In this document: one piece after another, positions 35,927 to 44,680 of the stretch
How positions within the stretch are numbered: the stretch's first letter is position 1
Layout: every line of letters starts with the position of its first letter
Assembly: GCF_002269505.1 (NCBI RefSeq)
Contig: NZ_NQKQ01000017.1
Span: forward strand, 45,452 to 109,451
Direction of reading: 5' to 3'
Length of the DNA: 64,000 nucleotides
DNA from: Pseudomonas fragi
Lineage (GTDB): Bacteria; Pseudomonadota; Gammaproteobacteria; Pseudomonadales; Pseudomonadaceae
Position numbers and translations under genes: made by a program
The notes under the pieces: generated by a model
What the model was told of the DNA's origin: nothing
Seen by the model: only the letters and a program-made list of their open reading frames with translations
The model's database searches: none

Positions 35927-37609
35927 ATGAAGTTGCAATCCGTCCCCAGTTACAGCCAGGGTGCGCTGGACAAGCCGCTGCTGGCGATGACGATAGGCCA
36001 GGCTTTCGATCGGACTGCTGCGCGTTACCCGCAGGGGGAGGCGTTGGTGGTGCGCCATCAGCAGCAACGTTACACATGGGCACAATTGGCCGCGGTGGTC
36101 GACCTGCATGCCAGGGCGCTGCTGGCTTTGGGCTTGCAGGCGGGGGACCGGTTGGGGGTGTGGGCTCCTAACGGCGCCGAGTGGTTTATCAGCCAGTTTG
36201 CCAGCGCCAAGATTGGTGTGATCCTGGTCAACATCAACCCGGCATACCGGCTCTCGGAGCTCGAATACGTACTCAAGCAATCGGCGTGTCAGTGGCTGGT
36301 GTGCGCGGGGGCGTTCAAGACCTCCAACTATCACGCCATGCTTCAGGAACTGATCCCTGAGCTGGCGGAGCAGTCGATCGGGGCGCTGGACTGTGAACGC
36401 TTTGCCAACTTGCGCGGAGTCATCAGCCTCGCCGCTGAGCCGCCGGCAGGTTTTTTACCCTGGTCGCAGCTTGCCACATTAGCTGGCGAGGTCGAGCCGC
36501 AGCAGTTGCGTGATCGCGAAGCGAGCCTGCACGTCGACCAGCCGGTCAATATCCAGTACACCTCGGGTACTACGGGCTTCCCCAAGGGGGCGACCCTCAG
36601 CCATCAGAACATTCTCAATAATGGCTATATGGTTGGTGAGAGCCTGGGGCTCACGGCCAGCGACCGTCTGGTTATCCCGGTGCCGCTCTATCACTGCTTT
36701 GGCATGGTGATGGGCAACCTGGGTTGCGTGACCCATGGCACCACCATGATTTACCCCGCAGAGGCATTCGACCCGCAACTGACGCTGCAGGCGGTGGCCG
36801 AGGAGAGGGCCACCGGCTTGTACGGTGTGCCGACCATGTTTATTGCCATGCTCGACCACCCGCAGCGTGCCGGGTTTGATCTGTCGAGCCTGCGCACGGG
36901 GATCATGGCCGGGGCTACGTGCCCGATCGAGGTCATGCGCCGTGTTATCAGTGACATGCACATGGGTGAAGTACAAATTGCTTATGGCATGACCGAAACC
37001 AGTCCGGTATCAATCCAGACAGGTCCTGCGGATGAACTGGAAGTGCGTGTTACCACGGTAGGGCGCACCCAGCCACAATTGGAGAGCAAGTTGATCGATG
37101 CTGCGGGTAACACTGTTGCACGGGGTGAGATTGGCGAGTTGTGTACCCGTGGCTACAGCGTGATGCTCGGTTACTGGAACAACCCACAGGCCACCGCTGA
37201 TGCCATTGACGGTGATGGCTGGATGCACACCGGTGATCTGGCGCAGATGGATGAGCAGGGGTATGTGCGGATTGTGGGGCGTAACAAGGACATGATCATT
37301 CGCGGAGGTGAGAATATTTACCCGCGGGAGCTGGAGGAGTTCTTTTTTACCCATCCGGCAGTGGCTGACGTGCAGGTTGTGGGCATCCCCGACGCCAAAT
37401 ACGGTGAAGAGATCGTTGCCTGGATCAAGTTTCATCCCGGCCATACGGCCAATGAACTGGAGCTGCAAACCTGGTGCAAGTCGCGGATTGCGCACTTTAA
37501 AACGCCGCGTTACTTCAAGTTTGTGGAGACCTTTCCCATGACCGTGACTGGCAAGATCCAGAAATTCAAAATGCGTGAGATCAGTATTCAGGAATGCCAA
37601 CAGAAATAA
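35927..37609 (+). CDS. Acyl-CoA synthetase (AMP-binding), linked to the liu genes
   Basis: This 560-residue ANL-superfamily ligase activates an acid to its CoA thioester through an acyl-adenylate. Motifs: the phosphate loop [26 protein letters not shown], the [36 protein letters not shown] hinge block, and the C-terminal lysine in [11 protein letters not shown]. Its position, divergent from liuA and sharing two probable LiuR operators, suggests a branched acid such as isovalerate, or acetoacetate, as substrate; the sequence alone cannot decide. It has a GAGGAG ribosome site next to an A-rich stretch. Confidence 0.9.
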   Translation: MKLQSVPSYSQGALDKPLLAMTIGQAFDRTAARYPQGEALVVRHQQQRYTWAQLAAVVDLHARALLALGLQAGDRLGVWAPNGAEWFISQFASAKIGVILVNINPAYRLSELEYVLKQSACQWLVCAGAFKTSNYHAMLQELIPELAEQSIGALDCERFANLRGVISLAAEPPAGFLPWSQLATLAGEVEPQQLRDREASLHVDQPVNIQYTSGTTGFPKGATLSHQNILNNGYMVGESLGLTASDRLVIPVPLYHCFGMVMGNLGCVTHGTTMIYPAEAFDPQLTLQAVAEERATGLYGVPTMFIAMLDHPQRAGFDLSSLRTGIMAGATCPIEVMRRVISDMHMGEVQIAYGMTETSPVSIQTGPADELEVRVTTVGRTQPQLESKLIDAAGNTVARGEIGELCTRGYSVMLGYWNNPQATADAIDGDGWMHTGDLAQMDEQGYVRIVGRNKDMIIRGGENIYPRELEEFFFTHPAVADVQVVGIPDAKYGEEIVAWIKFHPGHTANELELQTWCKSRIAHFKTPRYFKFVETFPMTVTGKIQKFKMREISIQECQQK

Positions 37610-37618
37610 GCAAACCCT

Positions 37619-37696
37619 GTGGGAGCGAGCCTGCTCGCGAAGGCCTTGCCTGATGAACCGTGGCGCCTGCATCGCGAGCAGGCTCGCTCCCACGGG
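37619..37696. repeat. REP element, family B (GTGGGAGCGAGCCTGCTCGCGA type)
   Basis: Arms GTGGGAGCGAGCCTGCTCGC and GCGAGCAGGCTCGCTCCCAC flank a short centre. It is the common fluorescens-group REP type, also found at 42056, 43558 and 50816. Confidence 0.92.
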
Positions 37697-37730
37697 GGTA
37701 TCCAATCAAGCAAATTATCAAACCCCAGAC

Positions 37731-38117
37731 AACACAAAGGGGAGCCGAGGCTCCCCTTTAATATGTCGTTGCGTGCTCTTTTTTTATTATTGAAGGGCGG
37801 TCTATTGTTGTTTTTGGAACTCACCCTTTTGCTGCGTTTTTTTGCGATCCCCATCCGGGATCAAGAGCAAACGTATTTTTTTGAGCGCTGATCCACTTTT
37901 ATCACTGGCTATCAAACCCGTGATCCAACCTGTGCGGGTGCTACCTGAAGGTAGTTTTATTATTCTCTGCCCGGTTGCGAGTGGCTTTTAGGCCCTCGGA
38001 AAAGCAAACCTTCTCCAAAAAAATCTGTTAGCTGCGTCTCTGCCGTGTTGTTTTTGTTATGTCAGAGTCGTTTCGTATTGTTTTTATTATGTTGCTGCGG
38101 TTTTTATTCTTGTTATG
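37731..38117 (-). ncRNA. crcY: CrcY/CrcZ-family small RNA (antagonist of Crc/Hfq)
   Basis: On the minus strand this 387-base RNA starts near 38117 (CATAACAAGAATAAAAACC) and ends in a GGGGAGCC/GGCTCCCC hairpin at 37736-37759. It carries six A-rich AAnAAnAA-type stretches (near 38105, 38080, 38055, 37960, 37810 and 37780), as in CrcZ, CrcY and CrcX, which sequester Hfq/Crc and relieve catabolite repression. A sigma-54 promoter precedes it, matching the known CbrB/RpoN control. In P. putida crcY lies beside the HMG-CoA lyase gene mvaB, and here liuE is its neighbour, which favours CrcY. Confidence 0.87.
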
Positions 38118-38125
38118 CCATAGAG

Positions 38126-38145
38126 ATAGCAGGAGCCGTGCCAAC
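38126..38145 (-). promoter_or_regulatory. Sigma-54 promoter of the CrcY-like RNA
   Basis: Minus-strand TTGGCACGGCTCCTGCT has GG (38142-38141), exactly ten bases, then GC (38130-38129), the -24/-12 pattern of RpoN promoters. The start would be about 38117. CbrB would be the expected activator. Confidence 0.85.
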
Positions 38146-38189
38146 TTTTAAAAACCCTTATAAATCAATAGCTTGAAAATACAGGCAAT

Positions 38190-38218
38190 AAAAAACCGAC
38201 CCTGGGCAGGGCCGGTTT
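38190..38218 (-). terminator. Rho-independent terminator of liuE
   Basis: On the minus strand AACCGGCCCTG and CAGGGTCGGTT pair over a short loop and run into TTTTTT. It ends the liuE transcript about 50 bases after its stop and separates it from the sRNA promoter. Confidence 0.85.
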
Positions 38219-38270
38219 GTTTCCGTGTTACTCGTTTGTGTGGCGGTGAGGTAACACCCCGGAACACTTT

Positions 38271-39167
38271 TTAGCCCTGGCGGGCCTTTGCCACCCGTGA
38301 TCCGGTAACACGGCCCAGTACCTGGCAGATGTGCTCACCGGCCAGTAACAGCTTGTCCATATCCACCCCGGTGTCGATGCCCATGCCGTTGAGCATGTAC
38401 AACACGTCTTCTGTGGCCACGTTACCGCTGGCGCCTTTGGCATAAGGGCAACCGCCGAGCCCGGCAATTGAACTGTCGAATACGGCGATACCTTCCTGCA
38501 GGCTGGCGTAAATATTCACCAGCGCCTGGCCGTAGGTATCGTGGAAGTGCCCGGCGAGTTTCTCTCGTGGCACGCATGCCGTTACGGCTTCGAACAAGTT
38601 GCGTGTGGCTGTGGGGGTGCCGGTACCGATAGTGTCGCCCAATGACACTTCGTAACAGCCCATGGCGTACAGCTCCTGCGCGACCTGTGCCACTTGCTGC
38701 GGGCTGACCTGGCCTTCATAAGGGCAGCCGAGCACACAGGACACATAGCCGCGCACGCTGATGCCATGCTGTCGGGCCGCTTCGATGATGGGTACAAAAC
38801 GCGCCAGGCTTTCGCTGATCGAGCAATTGATATTGCGTTGCGAGAACGCTTCGGACGCGGCGGCAAATACCGCGACTTCTTTTACCCCGGCGGCCACGGC
38901 ATCTTCAAAGCCGCGCATGTTCGGTGCCAGTGCCCCGTAGACCACCCCCGGTTTGCGCCGGATTTGTGCAAAGACTTCGGCCGAGCCGGCCATTTGCGGC
39001 ACCCATTTGGGCGAGACAAAACTGCCTACCTCGATATAACCCAGCCCGGCGTCGGTCAGGGCGTCAACCAGTTGCACCTTGTCGGCGACGCTGATGGGCA
39101 GGGCTTCATTCTGCAGGCCGTCGCGCGGGCCTACTTCGATCAGGCGCACATGGCTTGGAAGTGTCAT
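38271..39167 (-). CDS. liuE: Hydroxymethylglutaryl-CoA lyase
   Basis: LiuE (also called MvaB) cleaves HMG-CoA into acetyl-CoA and acetoacetate, the last step of leucine breakdown. The 298-residue protein has the N-terminal VGPRDGLQNE with the catalytic Arg-Asp, metal ligands in GHFHDTYGQAL, and the lyase signature with the active-site Cys in GLGGCPYAKGASGNVATEDVLYML. ATG 39165-39167 was chosen; a GTG nine bases earlier is possible. It lies downstream of liuR on the same strand but is separated from liuABCD by the sRNA and the synthetase gene. Confidence 0.95.
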   Translation of the reverse strand: MTLPSHVRLIEVGPRDGLQNEALPISVADKVQLVDALTDAGLGYIEVGSFVSPKWVPQMAGSAEVFAQIRRKPGVVYGALAPNMRGFEDAVAAGVKEVAVFAAASEAFSQRNINCSISESLARFVPIIEAARQHGISVRGYVSCVLGCPYEGQVSPQQVAQVAQELYAMGCYEVSLGDTIGTGTPTATRNLFEAVTACVPREKLAGHFHDTYGQALVNIYASLQEGIAVFDSSIAGLGGCPYAKGASGNVATEDVLYMLNGMGIDTGVDMDKLLLAGEHICQVLGRVTGSRVAKARQG

Positions 39168-39204
39168 GGGGGTCACCGTGTCTATTGAAATATGTGTCTT
39201 GCCA

Positions 39205-39315
39205 AGCCCTCACCCCAACCCTCTCCCAAAGGGCGAGGGGGCAGATCGGTGGTGTTCTTGAGTTCGTATGCGGTCCGTTCCCTCTCCCTTTGGGCGAGGG
39301 TAGGGCTAGGGGCTT
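39205..39315. repeat. Inverted-repeat element between liuR and liuE
   Basis: The arms AGCCCTCACCCCAACCCTCTCCCAAAGGGCGAGGG-like (39205-39240) and CCCTCTCCCTTTGGGCGAGGG plus TAGGGCTAGGGGCT (39280-39315) are near-complements around a 39-base centre. This is a dispersed palindromic element of a third type, occurring once here. Confidence 0.75.
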
Positions 39316-39710
39316 TTAGTCGTCTGTTTTTTTATGGTCTGTTCCAGCGCCTGGAGACACCGTTCTTCAGCGGTATCGAGTTCCAGCTGCATCTGCTGGA
39401 TATCCAGCAACTGTTGCTCAAGCTGCTCGCGGCGCTCGGCGATTTTGGCCAGCATGCTGTTGAGTTGCTTCTGGTTGCCGCTGGTGGGGTCATAAAGCTC
39501 GATCAGTTCGCGGCATTCGGCCAGGGAAAAGCCGATGCGCTTGCCGCGCAGAATCAGTTTCAGGCTGACCTTGTCCCGCGCTGAATAGACCCGTTCCTGG
39601 CCGCGGCGCTCGGGGGCGAGCAGGCCCTGTTCTTCATAAAAACGGATGGCGCGGGTGGTGATGTCAAGCTCGCGGGCAAGGTCGGAAATACTGTACGTCT
39701 GGCTGCTCAT
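39306..39710 (-). CDS. liuR: MerR-family regulator of the liu genes
   Basis: The 134-residue MerR protein has the helix-turn-helix SISDLARELDITTRAIRFYEEQGLLAPERRGQERVYSARDKVSLKLILRGKRIGFSLAECRELI, then a coiled coil (LNSMLAKIAERREQLEQQLLDIQQMQLELDTAEERC). It matches LiuR, which controls branched-chain amino acid breakdown in gammaproteobacteria. A palindrome like those before liuA lies 43-58 bases upstream of its start, so it probably regulates itself. It precedes liuE by 138 bases. Confidence 0.92.
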   Translation of the reverse strand: MSSQTYSISDLARELDITTRAIRFYEEQGLLAPERRGQERVYSARDKVSLKLILRGKRIGFSLAECRELIELYDPTSGNQKQLNSMLAKIAERREQLEQQLLDIQQMQLELDTAEERCLQALEQTIKKQTTKSP

Positions 39711-39736
39711 GGGCGGGCTCTGGAGGAATCGTGTGG

Positions 39737-40690
39737 TTAAACTAATGGCTGGTTGACGTTTACGTCAAGCAGGCTCGTGGCTTCAGATTTCTGTTGTTGC
39801 TGGCACAGCTCGATCAGTTGCTCGCGCATCCAGCGATTGGCCGGGTCTTGCTCGGTACTTTCGTGCCAGTAGAGATGGGTTTCAACATTAGGCAGTTCAT
39901 TGAGGGGCAGGGGGACAAAGTGCAGGCCATGGCGGCGGGCAAAACGCTCGGGCACGGTCATTGCCATGTCGGTCTGTTGCAGCACATTGGAGGCCATCAG
40001 GTAATGCTGCGAACGCAGGGTGATCTTGCGTTGCAGGCCCATTTTGCCCAGCGCCAGGTCGACTTCGCCCAGGCCGTTGCGCCGGGTCGAGATATGAATG
40101 TGGGTCAACGCCAGGTATTCATCCAGGCTCAAGGCGGCTTTGGCGGCCAGTGGATGGCCCTGGCGCATGGCGCAAACGTAGCGGTCCTCCATCAATTTGA
40201 CGTGGCGCACCTGCGGGTCGGTGTTGAGTGGCGCATCCACCGCAAAATCCAGGCGCCCGGCAGCCAGGTCGCTGGTGGTCTCACGTCGATGGGAGAGAAA
40301 ACTCTCGACCACTACCGATGGTGCCTGACGCCTTAGCCGCTGGAATAACGGCGGCAAAATCACCGCTTCTGACAGGTCGGTCATGCTGATGCGGTAGGTC
40401 TTGTTGGCTTGCAGGGGGTTGAAGGTGCGGCTTTCCTGCACCGAAACACGCAACAGCGCCAGCGCGCTGCGCACCGGGCTGATGATGTTCTGCGCCATGG
40501 GGGTGGGCACCATGCCCTGGGCGGTACGCACGAACAGCGGGTCGTTGAAGCTTTCGCGCAACCGTGCCAGCGCATTGGACACCGCTGGCTGGGTGATGCC
40601 GATAATCTGCCCGGCGCGGGTCAGGTTGGCTTCGGTGTAAATAGCATCGAAGACGATAAACAGATTCAGGTCGACCTTGTTCAGGTTCAT
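39737..40690 (-). CDS. LysR-family regulator (NodD/LeuO-like)
   Basis: The 317-residue protein has a LeuO/NodD-type N-terminus (VDLNLFIVFDAIYTEANLTRAGQIIGITQPAVSNALARLRESFNDPLFVRTAQGMVPTP) and an effector domain. It is divergent from the acyl-CoA dehydrogenase at 40847 with 156 bases between, so that gene is its likely target. Its last codons contain the probable LiuR operator at 39753-39768, which encodes part of the C-terminal LDVNVNQ. It stops 26 bases before liuR. Confidence 0.9.
   Translation of the reverse strand: MNLNKVDLNLFIVFDAIYTEANLTRAGQIIGITQPAVSNALARLRESFNDPLFVRTAQGMVPTPMAQNIISPVRSALALLRVSVQESRTFNPLQANKTYRISMTDLSEAVILPPLFQRLRRQAPSVVVESFLSHRRETTSDLAAGRLDFAVDAPLNTDPQVRHVKLMEDRYVCAMRQGHPLAAKAALSLDEYLALTHIHISTRRNGLGEVDLALGKMGLQRKITLRSQHYLMASNVLQQTDMAMTVPERFARRHGLHFVPLPLNELPNVETHLYWHESTEQDPANRWMREQLIELCQQQQKSEATSLLDVNVNQPLV
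39753..39768. promoter_or_regulatory. Palindromic operator 3, probable LiuR site, inside the 3' end of a LysR gene
   Basis: TTGACGTTTACGTCAA is a near-perfect palindrome of the same type as the pair before liuA. It is 43-58 bases upstream of liuR and within the coding sequence of the preceding LysR gene. Confidence 0.75.
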
Positions 40691-40846
40691 GGCGCGGTGG
40701 CTCTTGTTGTTGGAAAGGGTGAGGCGCTCCGATCATATATTGCTTATGAATGGTAATACACGCCGTTAATAGGTAGCGCAAATAAAGGGGGGCTGATCTA
40801 GCATCGGGTATCACTTTTCAGCATCCCCGGTAGAAGGTAGCCACTT

Positions 40847-42055
40847 ATGGATTTCGCTTATTCCCCGAAAGTTAAGGCATTGCGCGAGCGTGTGTCAGCG
40901 TTTATGGACGCCCATGTCTACCCGGCGGAGGCGATTTTTGATCAGCAGGTGGCTGAGGGTGATCGTTGGCAGCCCACTGCGATCATGGAGGAGCTGAAGC
41001 TAAAGGCCAGGGCTGAAGGCCTGTGGAATTTGTTTTTGCCCGAGTCCGAACAGGGTGCCGGGCTGACCAATCTCGAATACGCGCCGCTGGCAGAAATCAT
41101 GGGGCGCTCGATGTTGGGTTCCGAGCCCTTCAACTGCTCGGCGCCGGATACCGGCAACATGGAAGTACTGGTGCGTTATGCCAGCGCGGCGCAAAAGCAG
41201 CAGTGGCTGGAGCCGCTGCTGCGCGGCGAGATTCGCTCGGCGTTTGCCATGACCGAACCGGACGTCGCCTCGGCGGATGCCACCAATATGGCTGCACGCG
41301 CCGTGCGTGAAGGCGATGAGTGGCTGATCAATGGCCGAAAGTGGTGGACGTCGGGGGCCTGTGACCCACGCTGCAAGATCATGATTTTCATGGGCCTGAG
41401 CAATCCCGAAAACCCGCGCCATCAGCAACACTCGATGATCCTGGTGCCGGTGGATACACCGGGGGTAACAATCGTGCGGCCCCTGCCGGTGTTCGGCTAT
41501 GACGATGCACCTCACGGTCACGCCGAAGTGCTGTTCGACAATGTGCGTGTGCCGTACGAAAACGTCTTGTTGGGTGAAGGCCGGGGCTTCGAGATTGCCC
41601 AGGGGCGCCTTGGGCCGGGGCGGATTCACCACTGCATGCGCTCGATCGGCATGGCCGAGCGGGCCTTGGAATTAATGTGCAAACGTTCGCTGGCCCGTAC
41701 TGCGTTCGGTAAGCCGCTGGCACGACTGGGGGGCAATATCGACAAGATCGCCGACTCGCGCATGGAGATCGACATGGCGCGTCTGTTGACCCTCAAGGCT
41801 GCGTATATGATGGACACGGTGGGCAATAAGGTGGCCAAAAGTGAAATCGCCCAGATCAAGGTTGTCGCCCCCAACGTTGCCTTGAAGGTGATTGACCGGG
41901 CCATTCAGATGCATGGCGGGGCTGGGGTTTCGGGGGATTTTCCGCTGGCTTATATGTATGCCATGCAGCGCACACTGCGCCTGGCGGATGGCCCGGACGA
42001 AGTGCACCGGGCTGCGGTGGGCAAGTTTGAGCTGGACAAGTGGTTGCGGGTTTGA
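40847..42055 (+). CDS. Acyl-CoA dehydrogenase
   Basis: The 402-residue protein is an FAD acyl-CoA dehydrogenase of the ACAD10/11-like group. Motifs: [40 protein letters not shown], the [17 protein letters not shown] helix, and the C-terminal [37 protein letters not shown]. Its acyl substrate is unknown. It is divergent from a LysR regulator and is likely controlled by it; it is not in the liu operon. Confidence 0.93.
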   Translation: MDFAYSPKVKALRERVSAFMDAHVYPAEAIFDQQVAEGDRWQPTAIMEELKLKARAEGLWNLFLPESEQGAGLTNLEYAPLAEIMGRSMLGSEPFNCSAPDTGNMEVLVRYASAAQKQQWLEPLLRGEIRSAFAMTEPDVASADATNMAARAVREGDEWLINGRKWWTSGACDPRCKIMIFMGLSNPENPRHQQHSMILVPVDTPGVTIVRPLPVFGYDDAPHGHAEVLFDNVRVPYENVLLGEGRGFEIAQGRLGPGRIHHCMRSIGMAERALELMCKRSLARTAFGKPLARLGGNIDKIADSRMEIDMARLLTLKAAYMMDTVGNKVAKSEIAQIKVVAPNVALKVIDRAIQMHGGAGVSGDFPLAYMYAMQRTLRLADGPDEVHRAAVGKFELDKWLRV

Positions 42056-42142
42056 GTGGGAGCGGGCTTGCTCGCGATGCGGTCAATGCGGTGTATCAGT
42101 AGTGCCGAGTCGATGCTATCGCGAGCAATCCCGCCCCCACAG
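42056..42142. repeat. REP element, family B (diverged)
   Basis: Arms GTGGGAGCGGGCTTGCTCGCGAT and ATCGCGAGCAATCCCGCCCCCAC surround a 40-base centre between convergent genes. Confidence 0.85.
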
Positions 42143-42159
42143 GTTGATAGGCCGGTGGC

Positions 42160-43467
42160 TCAATAAACCCACACCTCAACCCGACGATTCTTCAGGCGGC
42201 CTTCATCTTCGGTGTTGGCTGCCACCGGCATTTGTGCACCGTAACCGCGAATTTCCCTGGGTACCACGCCACTTTTCACCAACTCGCGGCGCACCGCCAT
42301 TGCCCGTAACCGGGACAGCAGTTGTGCTCGCTGCGGGTCATCCTTGGCGTCGCCGAAACCCACCAGGGTGACCTGCTTGTCGAGCTTGCCGTGGGCGCTC
42401 AGGTAGTCGACCACACGCAGCAAGTCCTGACGCGCCTTGTTATCCAGGGAGGCGCTGCCTTCTTCAAAACGAAAGTTGACAGACAAGCGCTGCGCCTCCC
42501 GGGTCAGCGCCTGATACGCCTGCGGCATGTGCGCGCCCGGGAGCACGCTGTCCGCCTGCACGCTTTGGGCGACAAAACCGTTTTGCCCGACGATGGCCTG
42601 ACCTTGAGGGCTCTGGGTGAAGTTAACCAGCGCTTTGGCCCAGGGATTGTTTGCAGCCGGGGGCAGATAAAAGAACAGGCGCCGGGACAAGGGATAGTCC
42701 TCGCTGGCGATCAGGCTGGTGAGCGGCAACATCGGTTGCGATGCACCATCGACAATGGCCAGGGCCTTGGCCTCACGGATATAAGGCAGGCCGATAAAGC
42801 CGATGGCTTGCGGGTCATGGCTGACGGCGTCGGACAGCGCTTCGCTGGACTCGAAGCGTTGCGCAGTACTGCTCAAGGGCTGCCCGTTGCGGTTCAGGAC
42901 CAGCTCCTTGAAGGTTTCCCAGGTGCCGGACTGGTCGTCGCGTGCATACAGGTGAATCGCCCCGCCGGTGCCGCCCAACTGTTCCCAGCGGCTGATCTGG
43001 CCGCTGTAAATCTGTGCCAGTTGCTCGGTGTTGAGCTGGTTGAGGGGGTTGTGCGGATGGAGGATGATCGCCAGGCCATCGATGGCGATCACTTGCTCGG
43101 CGCCGGGGCTTTTCAGGTCGCCCAGGGGTTCAAGGTCAACCAGTTCGCGGTCCTTGATGGGCCGTGACGAAGCCACCAGATCAGCACGCCCTGCGGCCAG
43201 CGCAGTAAAGCCGGTGCCCGAGCCGTGGGCGGCGACATCCACGCGGATCTGCTGGCCCTGGGCTGTGGTGCCGACAATACTGTGCTCGTTGGGCGGGATG
43301 ACCGGGACGCTATGGATGTCATGCAGGCCCTGTTCGGCGAGCATGGCCCTGACCAGAGCTGGACCCAGGTTGGCGCCGATGGTGTTGGAACCCTGGATAC
43401 GCAGTTCGGCCGCCATTGTCAGGCTGGTTACTGCGCATAACAGAGTCAACGACAAAAAGCGCAGCAT
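42160..43467 (-). CDS. PstS-like phosphate-binding protein fused to an OmpA domain
   Basis: The 435-residue protein has a signal peptide (cleavage after MAA), a phosphate/anion-binding domain (RIQGSNTIGANLGPALV, HGSGTGFTALAAGRADLVASSRPIKDREL, ARDDQSGTWETF, FESSEALSDAVSHDPQAIGFIGLPYI) to about residue 300, and a C-terminal OmpA-like peptidoglycan-binding domain (residues ~325-435, with LVGFGDAKDDPQRAQLLSRLRAMAVRREL and LKNRRVEVWV). The OmpA part should hold it on the cell wall, unlike a free PstS. No transport genes are adjacent, so sensing or storage of an anion is possible. Confidence 0.9.
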   Translation of the reverse strand: MLRFLSLTLLCAVTSLTMAAELRIQGSNTIGANLGPALVRAMLAEQGLHDIHSVPVIPPNEHSIVGTTAQGQQIRVDVAAHGSGTGFTALAAGRADLVASSRPIKDRELVDLEPLGDLKSPGAEQVIAIDGLAIILHPHNPLNQLNTEQLAQIYSGQISRWEQLGGTGGAIHLYARDDQSGTWETFKELVLNRNGQPLSSTAQRFESSEALSDAVSHDPQAIGFIGLPYIREAKALAIVDGASQPMLPLTSLIASEDYPLSRRLFFYLPPAANNPWAKALVNFTQSPQGQAIVGQNGFVAQSVQADSVLPGAHMPQAYQALTREAQRLSVNFRFEEGSASLDNKARQDLLRVVDYLSAHGKLDKQVTLVGFGDAKDDPQRAQLLSRLRAMAVRRELVKSGVVPREIRGYGAQMPVAANTEDEGRLKNRRVEVWVY

Positions 43468-43557
43468 GGGAAGGCACCTTCCTGGGGCCGTAGAAAGGTC
43501 TGCAATTTAAGTCAGAAAGGTTTCAAACCGATGACAGGGTCTGAAGGAAACTTCAAC

Positions 43558-43612
43558 TGTGGGAGCGAGCCTGCTCGCGAAAGTCGTTCGCGAGCAGGCT
43601 CGCTCCCACAGG
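43558..43612. repeat. REP element, family B (compact, perfect)
   Basis: TGTGGGAGCGAGCCTGCTCGCGAA and its complement TTCGCGAGCAGGCTCGCTCCCACA are separated by only a few bases, giving a perfect long hairpin. Confidence 0.93.
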
Positions 43613-43650
43613 GAGGCTTGACCTGCAACAGAGTATCTACAGGATTTTGT

Positions 43651-43690
43651 TCAGTTCAGTTCAGTTCAGTTCAGCTCAGCTCAGCTCAGC
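43651..43690. repeat. Tandem pentanucleotide repeat, 4 x TCAGT + 4 x TCAGC
   Basis: Eight head-to-tail 5-base units, four TCAGT followed by four TCAGC, run into the stop codon of the exonuclease III gene. Five-base units of this kind can change copy number by slippage. Confidence 0.95.
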
Positions 43691-44498
43691 TCAATTCCAG
43701 CCAGATCGGCGCATGATCCGACGGTTTTTCCATGCCGCGCAGGTCGTAGTCGACTCCCGCTGCCTTGATTCGTGGCACCAGTCCCCGGGAAGCAAGGATC
43801 ACGTCAATGCGCAGGCCACGCTTGGGCTCGTCTTCAAAACCACGGCTGCGGTAGTCAAACCAGCTGAACCGGTCGGCCACGTCCGGGTGCAGGTAGCGAA
43901 AGCTGTCGACCAGGCCCCAGCCCTTGAGGCGCTCCAGCCACTCGCGCTCTTCCGGCAAAAAGCTGCACTTGCCGGTTTTCAGCCAGCGCTTGGCGTTGTC
44001 CGGGCCGATGCCGATGTCGCAGTCTTGCGGCGAGATGTTGATGTCGCCCATCACCACCAACGGTTGTTCATTGCTGAACCGGCTTTCAAGCAGCTGCTGC
44101 AGATCGCTGTAGAAGCGCTGTTTGGCCGGGAATTTGGTGGGGTGATCGCGGTTTTCACCCTGTGGGAAGTAGCCATTCATGATGGTCACCGGCTGGCCGT
44201 TTTCGTCAGCGTAGGTGCCCCAGATAAACCGGCGCTGAGCGTCTTCTTCATCGCTGGCAAAACCCTTGTGCAGTTCCAGGGGCGCCTGGCGCGAAAGCAG
44301 GGCGACGCCGTAATGGCCTTTTTGGCCATGGAAGTGCACGTGATAGCCCAAGGCTTCGATGTCGGCGAGGGGGAACTGGTCGTCATGGACCTTGGTTTCC
44401 TGCAGGCCGATCACGTCAGGCTGATGTTTCTCGATCAGCGCTGCCAGCTGATGTGGCCGAGCGCGCAGGCCATTGATGTTGAATGAAACGATTTTCAT
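43686..44498 (-). CDS. xthA: Exodeoxyribonuclease III (AP endonuclease)
   Basis: XthA cuts at abasic sites and has 3'-5' exonuclease and 3'-phosphatase activity in base-excision repair. The 270-residue protein begins [21 protein letters not shown] and shows the Mg-binding LQETKV, the Tyr-containing ...[36 protein letters not shown] and the C-terminal [10 protein letters not shown] with catalytic Asp-His. Its last codon and stop lie within the pentanucleotide repeat. Confidence 0.96.
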   Translation of the reverse strand: MKIVSFNINGLRARPHQLAALIEKHQPDVIGLQETKVHDDQFPLADIEALGYHVHFHGQKGHYGVALLSRQAPLELHKGFASDEEDAQRRFIWGTYADENGQPVTIMNGYFPQGENRDHPTKFPAKQRFYSDLQQLLESRFSNEQPLVVMGDINISPQDCDIGIGPDNAKRWLKTGKCSFLPEEREWLERLKGWGLVDSFRYLHPDVADRFSWFDYRSRGFEDEPKRGLRIDVILASRGLVPRIKAAGVDYDLRGMEKPSDHAPIWLELS

Positions 44499-44680
44499 GG
44501 GCGGGCAGTCCTGAGCAAAACTGCGATGCTAGCGGACTGACGCCCTGGCTGCCAGCGTGCAGTGGAGCAAATGCACTGCTAACGTAGGATGCATTCGGCC
44601 ACGATGGAACTGTTGTGGCCCTCGGGGGTTCGTACGCATTAGAAGCGCCGCTATCGAGGCCGCGCCGGGGAGTTGATCGC

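Noticed and set aside
43651..43690. Possible CRISPR-like repeat
   Set aside because: Units are only five bases with no spacers; it is a simple tandem repeat.
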